DNA from: Streptomyces sp. NRRL S-244
GTDB lineage: Bacteria > Actinomycetota > Actinomycetes > Streptomycetales > Streptomycetaceae
NCBI RefSeq assembly: GCF_000717915.1
Contig: NZ_JOCX01000003.1
Span: 62,001-126,000, forward strand
Reading direction: 5' to 3'
DNA length: 64,000 bases
Below the pieces are notes generated by a model. The model saw only the letters and a program-made list of their open reading frames with translations, made no database searches and was not told the origin of the DNA. Of the stretch, positions 8,309 to 16,864 are shown in pieces. Positions within the stretch are counted from its first letter, which is position 1. Each line of letters opens with the position of its first letter. The translations under genes and the position numbers were made by a program.

Positions 8309-11300
8309 GAGGCACCGATCCCCGCCAGCTGCATGTAGTACACGCCGAACTGGTCGGCGGTGAGCGTGGTGCCGGTGACCTTCACGTACCGGGCGGTGGT
8401 GGCGGCGAAGGCGAAGGAAAGGCCACCGGCTCCGGGGCGCGGGTACGAGCTCCTCGACACCACGGTGGTCCAGTTCGTGCCGTCGGTCGAGAGCTCGACG
8501 GTGAAGGCCGACGGGAAGCCGCGCCCGGTGTTCGGGATGTCGTCGCGGGGGTACAACGTGACCTGGCTGATCCGTGACGGGCCGCCGAGGTCCACCCGCG
8601 CCCACTGCGTGGTGTTCGGGGAGCCGGCCCCTGCGCTGCTCCAGCCCGAGGAGTTCCACAGGTCGGTGTGATGGGTCCCGTTGGTGAGGTTGGCGGTCAG
8701 CCAGCCCTCGTTGGGATACTCGACCGAGCTGGAGGTGGTCGCCGTGCGGCCCGGTGCCAGATCTCCGCTGACAGCCTCGATCTCCGCGAACTGCATGTGG
8801 AAATTGCCGAACTGATCTGTGCTCAGGTTGGTCCCCGTCACCTTCACGTAGCGCGCGTTGACCGTCGCGAACGGGAAGGCCTGCGCCGTGGCGCCGGGCC
8901 TCGCGTACCCGGTCCGGGTGCTGACCGTGGTCCAGTTCGTGCCGTCGGTGGAGGTCTGGATGGTGAAGTCGACCGGGAAGCCCTGACCGGCGTTGGCCCC
9001 GTCGCTGCGCGGGTAGAGGTCCACCCGGCTCACCGGCCGGGTCGATCCCAGGTCCAGACGCACCCACTCGGTGTGGTTGGTGGCGATACTGCCGGAACTG
9101 CTCCACCCCGCGGCGTTCGGCGCCGACGGCCGCTGCCCGTCGACCGCCGAGCGGATACCCCAGCCGTCGGCCTCGTACGAGCTGGAGGCGGTGGCGGCGG
9201 CACTCTCGGCCGGGGCGAGAGAGGTCGGCATGATCCGGGCGTTCCAGAAGTTCGCGCTGGCGCCGCCGGTGACCAGACCCACGTCGCCTGCGGTGAACGC
9301 CGCGTCGGTGACGGTCAGCACCGGCGCCTGCCCGGTCCCGGAGTACACCGTCAGTGCGTTCCCGCGCGCCACTACGCGCAGGCGGGTGCGCTGCCCCGAC
9401 ACGTAGCCGGGCACGGACGCCGAGCCGATCCTTGTGCCGCTGCGGTAGACGAACACCTGGCCGTTGTCCCGTTGGGCGATCAGGTAGCCGGAGTCCAGGT
9501 CCGTGCCGTTGGCCGAACGCACCATCAGACCGGCCCAGTTGGTGTTTCCGCCGGACGAGCTCACTCCGGTGATCTGCAGGTCCACGCCGACCGATACGTC
9601 GGTGTAGCCCCGGCCGCGCAGGTAGGAGACGTCCCCCCAGTTCGCCGACGCGTCGGACTGCGTGTACCGGGCGCCGCTGGTCGACCAGGTCCCCCGGGTG
9701 TGGGTCCAGAAGTGGTCGCCGCCGCTGAAGTCGTCCGTGAACGGCAGCGCCAGGTCACCGGAGGCCGCGGCCAGTTCGTCGAGGATCTGCTTGTGCCGGC
9801 CCTCGACGTTCCACCCGGAGGTGTCGTACGCCGTCGGGTTGGTGATCACCGTCTCGGCCAGGGTGCGCGCCGCCTGCGGCTTGACCGCGGCCAGCTGCTG
9901 CAGCAGTTCGAAGTCCTGCAGGCCCGCGGTCTGAGCTTCGCTGCGGAGGCTGTCGTAGATGCCGTAGGCGGCCTTGTTCGGATAGACGAGCCAGTGGTCG
10001 CCGGTCTGCGGGGTGTTGAAGGTGTCGGCGGCCGGGTACGGCTCGCTGAAGCCGTCGTGCCAGTAATTCCAGCCCCAGTGCAGGTAGCCGTCGCCGCCGA
10101 TCTTCCAGGTCAGCCAGGGGAGGAGCCTGGTCCCGCTGAGGTGGTTGCTGGTGAAGCGGTTCATGTACGAGCCCTGCGGGAGGATGCAGCTGTACAGCCA
10201 CAGGTCCTTCCCGCTGATCCGGTAGCTCTGATAGAGCGCGACGTTCGCGTCGTAGTTCGACGAGAGCGGGGTCTGCGTCGACAGATGAGCCGCGTCCCCG
10301 GTGAAGGTGGTCAGCTGCGCCTCGTTGGTACGCGGGTTCGGGAAGTACTGCTCGTAGAGGGTGTAGAGCCAGTTGGCGGCCGTGGCCTGTTGCGTGGTGG
10401 TGGGCTCGTCCAGGGCGCTCATGTAGAAGTTGTTCGTCCAGCCCTTGGCGTCCAGGTGGGCCTTCAGCGCCGGGAAGAACTGGTTCAGCCAGTTGTTGGT
10501 GTCCGGGCAGCCATTGGCCGCAGCGGAGTTGGGCGGGCAGAGCGCGTGCTTGACCGCGCCGCCGACGCCGTTGGCCGGCACCAGGGTGTCGAGGTACGGA
10601 GCGGAGGCGGGCGGCTCCAGCAGGGTCGGGGTGTAGAGGTACTGCATGGCCCCGGCGCTGACGAAGAGGTTGACGAACCGGTCGAAGGTGGACCAGCCGA
10701 AGGTGAAGTGGCCCGCGGCGTCGACGGTGGTGTCCGGGATCAGCAGGGCCACCGCGTCGGCGTAGATCACGTTGTTCCGGTGCCGCGCCATGTTCGCCGC
10801 GATGTTCGCCTCGACGGTCCACCAGTTGGCGTCATACATCTGCACGCCGTACTCGTTCGGGATCGACGCCTCGGTGCCCGCGTAGTCCCAGCCCGCCGAG
10901 GAGAACCAGTTGTTCATCTTGAACGTGGACTGCGAGGTCGGCGGGATCGTGGCGCTGTAGACGGTCACCGACACCGGCACCGTGACGGCGCCCAGGCTGC
11001 TGTCCACCCTGGCGCTGCCGGTGTAGACGCCGGGCGCCTGACCGGCCGGCACGTAGACCTGGTAGTAGGCGGCGTACGTGGTGTTCGCCGCCACCGACTG
11101 CGGACTGTTGTTCATCAGCGCGTCGTAGTAGGCGATCCCACCGTCGGGCGGGTTCTGGACGTTGCCGACCTTCTGGATGTTCGGGTGGTTGTACTCGTAG
11201 CGCGTGGTGATGTTCGCAGCGGGAATGAACGCGCCGCCGGGGCCGGTCAGCGCCCCGGCGGTGACGGACACCCCGGTCTGCGCCGAACCGGACCGCACCA

Positions 11301-11532
11301 GGATCTGCGCCCCCTCGTAGGCGTTGCGGGCCGCGTACAGCTCGATCCCGGTCGGCGCCCAGCCCGGCGGGGTGGTCGAGGTGAAGGGCCGGTCGGTGGC
11401 GTCCAGGATCCACACCGTCGGCCCGTCGGCAGCGCCGGCCCGAGGCGCGGCGAGGACGGCCAGCGGCACTGCGGACAGTGACAGTGCCAGACACACCAGG
11501 AGACGCAGGGATCTGCGGCGACGCGTGCGCAT
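8305..11532 (-). CDS. Secreted DUF4091 glycoside-hydrolase-like protein with two F5/8 type C (CBM32-like) domains
   Basis: Product of 1075 aa with a signal peptide in residues 1-34 (Arg-rich start, hydrophobic core, ending RAGAADG). Residues about 35-590 form the catalytic-like part, with the DUF4091 signature near 480-540 (LPWLTWKIGGDGYLHWGWNYW, then YGIYDSLRSEAQTAGLQDFELL). A jelly-roll LamG/concanavalin-like domain starts at FTDDFSGGDHFW (about 598). Two discoidin/CBM32-type domains of about 150 residues follow (about 770-920 and 925-1075), each with WVRLDLG or WARVDLG and GRGFP-type motifs. It starts with ATG at 11532 after GGAGGG. Coupling to rhaM and the setting in the rhamnose cluster suggest it releases rhamnose or rhamnosides from a plant or microbial polymer. 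The exact bond cleaved cannot be told. Confidence 0.85.
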   Translation of the reverse strand: MRTRRRRSLRLLVCLALSLSAVPLAVLAAPRAGAADGPTVWILDATDRPFTSTTPPGWAPTGIELYAARNAYEGAQILVRSGSAQTGVSVTAGALTGPGGAFIPAANITTRYEYNHPNIQKVGNVQNPPDGGIAYYDALMNNSPQSVAANTTYAAYYQVYVPAGQAPGVYTGSARVDSSLGAVTVPVSVTVYSATIPPTSQSTFKMNNWFSSAGWDYAGTEASIPNEYGVQMYDANWWTVEANIAANMARHRNNVIYADAVALLIPDTTVDAAGHFTFGWSTFDRFVNLFVSAGAMQYLYTPTLLEPPASAPYLDTLVPANGVGGAVKHALCPPNSAAANGCPDTNNWLNQFFPALKAHLDAKGWTNNFYMSALDEPTTTQQATAANWLYTLYEQYFPNPRTNEAQLTTFTGDAAHLSTQTPLSSNYDANVALYQSYRISGKDLWLYSCILPQGSYMNRFTSNHLSGTRLLPWLTWKIGGDGYLHWGWNYWHDGFSEPYPAADTFNTPQTGDHWLVYPNKAAYGIYDSLRSEAQTAGLQDFELLQQLAAVKPQAARTLAETVITNPTAYDTSGWNVEGRHKQILDELAAASGDLALPFTDDFSGGDHFWTHTRGTWSTSGARYTQSDASANWGDVSYLRGRGYTDVSVGVDLQITGVSSSGGNTNWAGLMVRSANGTDLDSGYLIAQRDNGQVFVYRSGTRIGSASVPGYVSGQRTRLRVVARGNALTVYSGTGQAPVLTVTDAAFTAGDVGLVTGGASANFWNARIMPTSLAPAESAAATASSSYEADGWGIRSAVDGQRPSAPNAAGWSSSGSIATNHTEWVRLDLGSTRPVSRVDLYPRSDGANAGQGFPVDFTIQTSTDGTNWTTVSTRTGYARPGATAQAFPFATVNARYVKVTGTNLSTDQFGNFHMQFAEIEAVSGDLAPGRTATTSSSVEYPNEGWLTANLTNGTHHTDLWNSSGWSSAGAGSPNTTQWARVDLGGPSRISQVTLYPRDDIPNTGRGFPSAFTVELSTDGTNWTTVVSRSSYPRPGAGGLSFAFAATTARYVKVTGTTLTADQFGVYYMQLAGIGAS

Positions 11533-11911
11533 GGAAACCCTCCGAACTCTGAGAAATGGCTTCGAGAGCCGAACAGGCCCTTTTTCTAAACCTGTTCGGG
11601 CCGCCCGCAATTGTTTTGCGGCGCGGCTTTCGGTCGACGCGGGGCCTCGCCGTTCGGCGTCCTGGTGACGGCATGCGGGCAGGTCACAGCAATGACAGCG
11701 AGGTCGGGATGACACGAAGGGCAGCCGCTGGTCGCGCGATCGCATCGGAAATATGCGCACCCGGCCACCTGACGGCCAGCACGTTGCCCTTCGGTAAATG
11801 GAGTATTTCCAGAATTACGATCCACAACCATGCGAACTTGAGCGACATTTGACCGATCGTCACTGTCCGGATGACGGGCGGTGACACCGCGTTCATGCCG
11901 TGCAGCCAAGG
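11533..11911. other. 379-bp spacer between rhaB and the glycosidase gene
   Basis: No convincing gene is seen; a 70-codon minus-strand frame (11684-11896) has no recognisable features. The spacer is AT-richer than its surroundings around 11800-11860. It holds a perfect 6-1-6 dyad GCGGTG-A-CACCGC at 11878-11890 just after rhaB and two dyads near the glycosidase start. It probably carries a separate promoter for the glycosidase-rhaM pair. Confidence 0.5.
11569..11599 (-). promoter_or_regulatory. Inverted repeat in the glycosidase 5' region
   Basis: CCGAACAGG (11569-11577) and CCTGTTCGG (11591-11599) are separated by 13 bp, 37 nt upstream of the glycosidase ATG. A second dyad, CCGCAA/TTGCGG, sits at 11605-11621. 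These could be an operator or an RNA hairpin in the leader. They do not resemble the two LacI-type operators at the rhaI promoter, so this unit may have extra control. Confidence 0.5.
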
Positions 11912-13384
11912 TCAGGCGAGCCCCACACGGGCGGCGGCGAGGTCCCACGCGCGGATGTCTCCGGCGGGCTCGTAGCGCCGCAGGCGCTGGGTGCGGGCGA
12001 CCAGGCGACGCATGGCGCCGTGGTCCTCGACCAGGCCTTGAGTACGGGCCTGGACGAGGATGTTGCCGATGGCGGTGGCCTCGGCGGGGCCGGCGATGAC
12101 GGGCAGGCCGGTGGCGTCGGCGGTGAGCCGGCACAGCAGGGCGTTGCGGCTGCCGCCGCCGACGAGATGCACGGCGCGGATCGCTCGGCCGGTCAAATGA
12201 GCGGCCTGAAACAGGGTGTGACGGTGCGCCAGGGCCAGGCTCTCCAGGATGCAGCGGACGACGGCGCCCTGGTCCTCGGGCAGGTGCTGGCCGGTGCGGG
12301 CGCAGTGCTCGGCGAGGCGGGCCGGCAGGTCGCCGGGGGCGAGGAACTCGGGGGCGCCGGGGTCGACGAGCGCCGCGAACGGGCGGGCGGCGGCGGCGCG
12401 TTCGAGCAGCTCTGGCAGGTGGTGCCCCTCGCCACGGGCGCGCCAGGTGCGCTGGCTCTCGCTGAGTAGCCAGAGGCCCATGACGTTGCGCAGGTAGCGG
12501 ACGGTGCCGTCGATACCGAGTTCGTTGGTGAAGTTGGCGGCGCGCGAGGCGTCGGTGAGGACGGGCGCGTCGAGTTCGAGGCCGGCGAGCGACCAGGTGC
12601 CGCAGGAGATGTAGGCGAAGTCCTCGGTGCCGGCGGGGACGGCGGCGACCGCGGAGGCGGTGTCGTGGGAGGCAACCGCGACTACGGGCGTGTCGGGGCG
12701 CAGGCCGGTGGCGGCGGCGACGTGCGGAAGGACGGTGCCGGCGTGGTCGCCGGGGCGGCGCAGTGCGGGCAGGAGGGCCGGGTCCAGGTTGAGCGCGGAG
12801 AGGACCGGGGCGGACCAGGAGCCGGTGCGGGCGTCGTACAGGCCCGTGGTGGAGGCATTGGTGACCTCTGCGCCGACGGTGCCGGTGAGCCAGTGGGTGA
12901 TCAGGTCGGGCAGCAGGAGCAGGGTGCGGGCGCGGTCGAGGTGCTTCTCGGCGGCGAGCTGGAAGATCGTGTTGAACGGCAGGTGCTGAAGGCCGGTGAT
13001 CCGGTACAGCTCACGGGCCGGGAGGCGGCACCAGACCGCCTGGACGGCGGCGGCGCCGCGCGGATCGCGGTAGTGGAACGGATTGCCCAGGAGCGCGCCG
13101 TCGGCGTCGAGGAGCCCGTAGTCGACGGCCCAGCTGTCGATGCCGACGGAGGCGAGGTCCCAGCGCGCGGCGGCCTCCCGGAAGCCGTCCAGGACGCCTT
13201 GGTACAGGCCGAGGGCGTTCCAGTGCAATCCGTCCGGGAGTCGGACGGGAGTGTTGTCGAAGCGGTGGGTCTCGGTGAGGTCGAGGCGGTCAGGGCCGAC
13301 CCGGCCGACGAGCACCCGTCCGCTGGTGGCGCCGAGGTCCGCCGCGGCGAAGGCGGCCGGGGTGTGTGGGGTGCGGGGCGTCAC
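11912..13384 (-). CDS. rhaB: Rhamnulokinase
   Basis: Product of 490 aa of the FGGY kinase family. It phosphorylates L-rhamnulose to rhamnulose-1-phosphate. The N-terminal phosphate-binding DLGATSGRVLVG is at residues about 14-25, followed by VGIDSWAVDYGLLD. The C-terminal domain has YISCGTWSLAGLELDAP and HLVGGGSRNALLCRLTADATGLPVIAGPAEATAIGN, typical of RhaB. The GTG start at 13384 lies 7 nt after the stop of the aldolase/dehydrogenase gene; the ORF can be read further upstream but only as a shadow of that gene. Length matches the family. Confidence 0.93.
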   Translation of the reverse strand: MTPRTPHTPAAFAAADLGATSGRVLVGRVGPDRLDLTETHRFDNTPVRLPDGLHWNALGLYQGVLDGFREAAARWDLASVGIDSWAVDYGLLDADGALLGNPFHYRDPRGAAAVQAVWCRLPARELYRITGLQHLPFNTIFQLAAEKHLDRARTLLLLPDLITHWLTGTVGAEVTNASTTGLYDARTGSWSAPVLSALNLDPALLPALRRPGDHAGTVLPHVAAATGLRPDTPVVAVASHDTASAVAAVPAGTEDFAYISCGTWSLAGLELDAPVLTDASRAANFTNELGIDGTVRYLRNVMGLWLLSESQRTWRARGEGHHLPELLERAAAARPFAALVDPGAPEFLAPGDLPARLAEHCARTGQHLPEDQGAVVRCILESLALAHRHTLFQAAHLTGRAIRAVHLVGGGSRNALLCRLTADATGLPVIAGPAEATAIGNILVQARTQGLVEDHGAMRRLVARTQRLRRYEPAGDIRAWDLAAARVGLA

Positions 13385-13391
13385 GGCCGCC

Positions 13392-15431
13392 TCAGCGCAG
13401 GAAGGCCGCGGCGACGCCGGCGTCGACGGGGATGTGGAGGCCGGTGGTGTGGGTGAGGTCGCCGCCGGTGAGGGCGAAGACGGCGGCGGCGACGTGCTCG
13501 GGCAGCACCTCGCGCTTGAGGAGGGTGCGCTGGGCGTAGAACGCGCCGAGCTGCTCCTCCGCGATGCCGTAGGTGGCGGCGCGCTGGGCGCCCCAGCCGC
13601 CGGCGAAGATGCCCGAGCCGCGGACCACGCCGTCCGGGTTGACGCCGTTGACGCGGATTCCGTGTTCACCCAACTCGGCGGCGAGTAGCCGAACTTGGTG
13701 GGCCTGGTCGGCCTTGGTGGCGGAGTACGCGATGTTGTTGGGGCCGGCGAAGACCGCGTTCTTCGAGGCGATGTAGACGAGGTCGCCGCCCAGGCCCTGC
13801 CGGATCATGGTGCGGGCGGCCTCCCGGGAGACGAGGAAGGAGCCGCGGGCCATGATGGCGTGCTGCCGGTCCCAGTCATCGGCGGTGGTCTCCAGCAGCG
13901 GCTTGGAGATGGAGATGCCCGCGTTGTTGACCACCAGGTCGACACCGCCGAAGGCGAGGACCGCGGTGCGGAACGCCTCGGCGATCTGCTCCTCGGAGGT
14001 GACGTCGACGGTGACGGCCACGGCCCGGTCCGGGCCGCCGAGTTCGCCGGCGACGGCCCGGGCGGTGGCGGCGTTGACGTCGGCGACGACGACGCAGGCG
14101 CCCTCGGCGGCCAGGCGGTGCGCGATGGCCTTGCCGATGCCGGAGCCGGCGCCGGTGACCAGGGCGACGCGGGTGTCCAGCGGTTTGGGCGCGGGCATCC
14201 GCCGCAGCTTCGCCTCCTCCAGTGCCCAGTACTCGATGGCGAACTTCTCGCGCTCCTCGATCGGGGCGTAGCTGGAGACCGCCTCCGCGCCGCGCATCAC
14301 GTTGATCGCATTGAGGTAGAACTCGCCGGCCACGCGGGCGGTCTGCTTGTCCCTGCCAAAGGAGAACATGCCGACGCCCGGGACCAGGACGATCGCCGGG
14401 TCGGCGCCGCGCATGGGGGGCGAGTCCGCGGTGGCGTACCGCTCGTAGTAGGCCCGGTAGCCGGCCCGGTAGTCGGTGTGCAGCTCCCGCAGACGGGCGA
14501 TCGTCTCGTCCAGGGGCGCGGTGGCGGGCAGGTCGAGGACCAGCGGGGCGACCTTGGTGCGCAGGAAGTGGTCGGGGCAGGAGGTGCCGAGGGCGGCCAG
14601 CCGGGGATGCTCGGCGCGGGCGAGGAAGTCCAACACGGGTGCGGCGTCGGTGAAGTGGCCGACCTGCGGGAGGTCGGTGGAGGCCAGACCGCGGATGACG
14701 GGGGCGAGCGAGGCGGCGCGCCGGCGGCGTTCGGCCTCTGGCAGGGCTTGGTAGCCGTCAAGCTGCGGGCCGAACGGCTCGGCCTTGCCGTGCCGGGCCA
14801 GGAAGGCCTCGGCGGTGCGGATGATGTGCAGGGCGTTGGCCTCGCACTCCTCGCTGGTGGCGCCCCAGGCGGTGATGCCGTGACCGCCGAGGACGCAGCC
14901 GACGGCCTGCGGGTGGGTCCGATTGATCTCGGCGATGTCCAGGCCGAGTTGGAAGCCGGGACGGCGCCAGGGAAGCCACGGCACGGCGTCGCCGAAGCAG
15001 GCGGCGGTGAGCCTTTCGCCGTCGGCGGCGGTGGCGAGCGCGATGCCGGAGTCGGGGTGCAGGTGGTCGACGTGCGCGGCGTCGACCAGACCGTGCATGG
15101 CGGTGTCGATGGACGGAGCCGCGCCGCCATTGCCGTGCAGGCAGTACGCGAACGCGGCGACCATCTCGTCTTCCTGTTCCACGCCCGGGTAGGTGTCGGC
15201 GAGGGCGCGCAGGCGGTCCAGTCGCAGCACGGCCAGGCCCGCCTCGGCGAGGGTGCCGAGGTCGCCGCCGGAGCCCTTCACCCACATCAGGTCGACGGGC
15301 TGCCCGGTGACGGGGTCGGTGGCTGCGCCCTTGGCAGAGGTGTTGCCGCCGGCGTAGTTGGTGTTGCGCGGATCCGATCCGAGCCGGTGGGAGCGGGCGA
15401 GGAGGGCGGCGACGACGGGGTGCTGGGCCAT
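13392..15431 (-). CDS. rhaEW: Bifunctional rhamnulose-1-phosphate aldolase / short-chain dehydrogenase
   Basis: Product of 679 aa. Residues 1-410 are a class II aldolase (NYAGGNTSAKG, WVKGSGGDLGTL, HLHPDSGIAL, GGHGITAWG, with the metal-binding His residues visible). Residues about 417-679 are a short-chain dehydrogenase with TGAGSGIGKAIA for nucleotide binding, NNAGIS, and catalytic YSATK. In the Bacillus RhaEW-type enzyme the aldolase half gives dihydroxyacetone phosphate and L-lactaldehyde, and the dehydrogenase half oxidises lactaldehyde. The same role is expected here. The gene lies between rhaI and rhaB on the same strand. Confidence 0.92.
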   Translation of the reverse strand: MAQHPVVAALLARSHRLGSDPRNTNYAGGNTSAKGAATDPVTGQPVDLMWVKGSGGDLGTLAEAGLAVLRLDRLRALADTYPGVEQEDEMVAAFAYCLHGNGGAAPSIDTAMHGLVDAAHVDHLHPDSGIALATAADGERLTAACFGDAVPWLPWRRPGFQLGLDIAEINRTHPQAVGCVLGGHGITAWGATSEECEANALHIIRTAEAFLARHGKAEPFGPQLDGYQALPEAERRRRAASLAPVIRGLASTDLPQVGHFTDAAPVLDFLARAEHPRLAALGTSCPDHFLRTKVAPLVLDLPATAPLDETIARLRELHTDYRAGYRAYYERYATADSPPMRGADPAIVLVPGVGMFSFGRDKQTARVAGEFYLNAINVMRGAEAVSSYAPIEEREKFAIEYWALEEAKLRRMPAPKPLDTRVALVTGAGSGIGKAIAHRLAAEGACVVVADVNAATARAVAGELGGPDRAVAVTVDVTSEEQIAEAFRTAVLAFGGVDLVVNNAGISISKPLLETTADDWDRQHAIMARGSFLVSREAARTMIRQGLGGDLVYIASKNAVFAGPNNIAYSATKADQAHQVRLLAAELGEHGIRVNGVNPDGVVRGSGIFAGGWGAQRAATYGIAEEQLGAFYAQRTLLKREVLPEHVAAAVFALTGGDLTHTTGLHIPVDAGVAAAFLR

Positions 15432-15489
15432 GGCGGGAGCGGCTTCCTTGTCTGGTGGCGGTGGCGCTCTCGTAGGGGTGCGCGAGGAG

Positions 15490-15530
15490 GGTGCGGGCCG
15501 GCCCGTGGGTACGAGGTGGTGCGGGCCGGC
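15490..15530. repeat. Short direct repeat in the rhaI-rhaEW spacer
   Basis: GGTGCGGGCCGGC occurs at 15490-15502 and again at 15518-15530, a 28-bp period, inside the 115-bp spacer between rhaI and the aldolase gene. Its role is unknown; it could affect mRNA processing or be neutral. Confidence 0.5.
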
Positions 15531-15546
15531 TCGCGTGCCGGACGGG

Positions 15547-16713
15547 TCAAGCCCCCCATCCGGCCTGGGCGCCGCCGACCCGCTCGGCGACGATCTTCTC
15601 GGCCCAGCCGCCGGCCCGGTAGGCCGCGACCGGGTTCGGGTCTCGCCCGGCCTCGGCGCGTACCTCGGCCAGCAGCGGACGGACGTCGGTGGCGTAGGCG
15701 TCCATCAGCACCTCGTTGGCGCCGAGTACATCGCCCGCGTTCTGAGCGGCCGTCAGGGCCGAGCGGTCGACCAACAGGGCCTTGGCCGTGGCCTCCTGGA
15801 CGTTCATCACCGAGCGGATGATCGCAGGGATCTTCGCCTCGATGTTGTGACACTGGTCGAGCATGAACGCGACGCCGGCCTCGGGGGCGAAGCCGCCGTT
15901 GCCGGTGACCTCGTGCAGGATCCGGAACAGCTGGAACGGATCGGCGGCGCCGACCATCAGGTCGTCGTCCGCGTAGAAGCGGGAGTTGAAATCGAAGCCG
16001 CCGAGCTTCCCCTCGCGCAGCAGGAACGCGACGATGAACTCGATGTTGGTGCCGGGGGCGTGGTGGCCGGTGTCGACGACGACCGCGGCCCTGGGCCCGA
16101 GCCGCAGGCAGTGCGCGTACGCGGTGCCCCAGTCCGGGACGTCCGTGGTGTAGAACGCGGGCTCGAACAGCTTGTACTCCAGCAGGATCCGCTGGTCGTC
16201 GCCGAGCCGCCCGTACACCTCTGACAGGGCGTCGGAGAGGCGTTCTTGGCGGGCCGAAATATCGTCCTGGCCGGGGTAGTTGGTGCCGTCGGAGAACCAT
16301 AGCTTGAGGTCGCGCGAGCCGGTGGCGTCCATGATGTCGACGCATTCCAGCAGGTGGTCGAGAGCCTTGCGGCGCACCCGCGGGTCCGGATGGGTGACGG
16401 AGCCGAGCTTGTAGTCCTCGTCCTGGAAGACGTTCGCGTTGATCGCGCCGATCTCCAGCCCGAGCTCGCGGGCGTGGGCGGACAGCGCGCCATAGTCCTC
16501 GACCCGGTCCCAGGGAATGTGCAGCGAGACCTTCGGGGCGACGCCGGTGGCGGCGTGCACCTGGGCCGCGTCGGCGAGCTTCTCGAACGGGTCGCGCGGC
16601 ACGCCGGGTTGGGCGAAGACTTTGAAGCGGGTTCCCGAGTTCCCGTAGCCCCACGAGGGCGTCTCGATGCACTGGGCCCGAAGGGCGTCCTTCACGGCGG
16701 ATCGGTCGGCCAC
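15547..16713 (-). CDS. rhaI: L-rhamnose isomerase
   Basis: Product of 388 aa, converting L-rhamnose to L-rhamnulose with a divalent metal. It belongs to the RhaI type (xylose-isomerase-like TIM barrel) rather than E. coli RhaA. Visible motifs are ETPSWGYGNSGTRFKVF, KVSLHIPWD, LKLWFSDGTNYPGQDD, VVVDTGHHAPGTNIEFI and GGFDFNSRFYADDDLMVGA. The GTG at 16713 is favoured because GGGAGGT lies 6 nt before it; an earlier GTG at 16728 would place that ribosome site inside the gene. It is the first gene of the minus-strand rhamnose operon. Confidence 0.93.
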   Translation of the reverse strand: MADRSAVKDALRAQCIETPSWGYGNSGTRFKVFAQPGVPRDPFEKLADAAQVHAATGVAPKVSLHIPWDRVEDYGALSAHARELGLEIGAINANVFQDEDYKLGSVTHPDPRVRRKALDHLLECVDIMDATGSRDLKLWFSDGTNYPGQDDISARQERLSDALSEVYGRLGDDQRILLEYKLFEPAFYTTDVPDWGTAYAHCLRLGPRAAVVVDTGHHAPGTNIEFIVAFLLREGKLGGFDFNSRFYADDDLMVGAADPFQLFRILHEVTGNGGFAPEAGVAFMLDQCHNIEAKIPAIIRSVMNVQEATAKALLVDRSALTAAQNAGDVLGANEVLMDAYATDVRPLLAEVRAEAGRDPNPVAAYRAGGWAEKIVAERVGGAQAGWGA

Positions 16714-16732
16714 CGGAGCACCTCCCACGATC

Positions 16733-16778
16733 TGAATCGTTTCATCCCGACGTTAGGCAGGACCGCGGGAAGCGTCAA
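16733..16778 (-). promoter_or_regulatory. rhaI promoter with LacI-type operator over the start point
   Basis: Reading the minus strand, -35 TTGACG (16778-16773), 17 bp, then -10 TAACGT (16755-16750). The palindrome TGAAACGATTCA follows directly at 16744-16733, where a bound repressor would block transcription start. It is a typical LacI/GalR operator shape. Confidence 0.8.
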
Positions 16779-16842
16779 GGCACCGACGGGGGTCGTTGGT
16801 GTGATGTCGTAGCCTGATCTCCGGGTCGGCCGTCGGAGCCGG

Positions 16843-16854
16843 TGAAACTTTTCA
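16843..16854 (+). promoter_or_regulatory. Second LacI-type operator before the regulator gene
   Basis: TGAAACTTTTCA ends 10 nt before the ATG of the LacI gene. It shares TGAAAC and TTCA with the rhaI operator, so the regulator probably controls itself as well as the operon. Confidence 0.7.
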
Positions 16855-16864
16855 ATGGTGGGAC

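Noticed and set aside
8668..11481. Plus-strand frame of 937 codons opposite the glycosidase gene
   Set aside because: It is the antisense shadow of a well-supported gene: Arg/Gly/Val-rich text, no domain, no ribosome site. GC-biased third positions keep it open.
11684..11896. 70-codon frame in the rhaB-glycosidase spacer
   Set aside because: No ribosome site and no similarity; it lies where promoter and terminator signals are expected.
13695..15821. Plus-strand frame of 708 codons opposite the rhamnose aldolase/isomerase genes
   Set aside because: Low-complexity Gly/Val/Glu text complementary to conserved enzymes.
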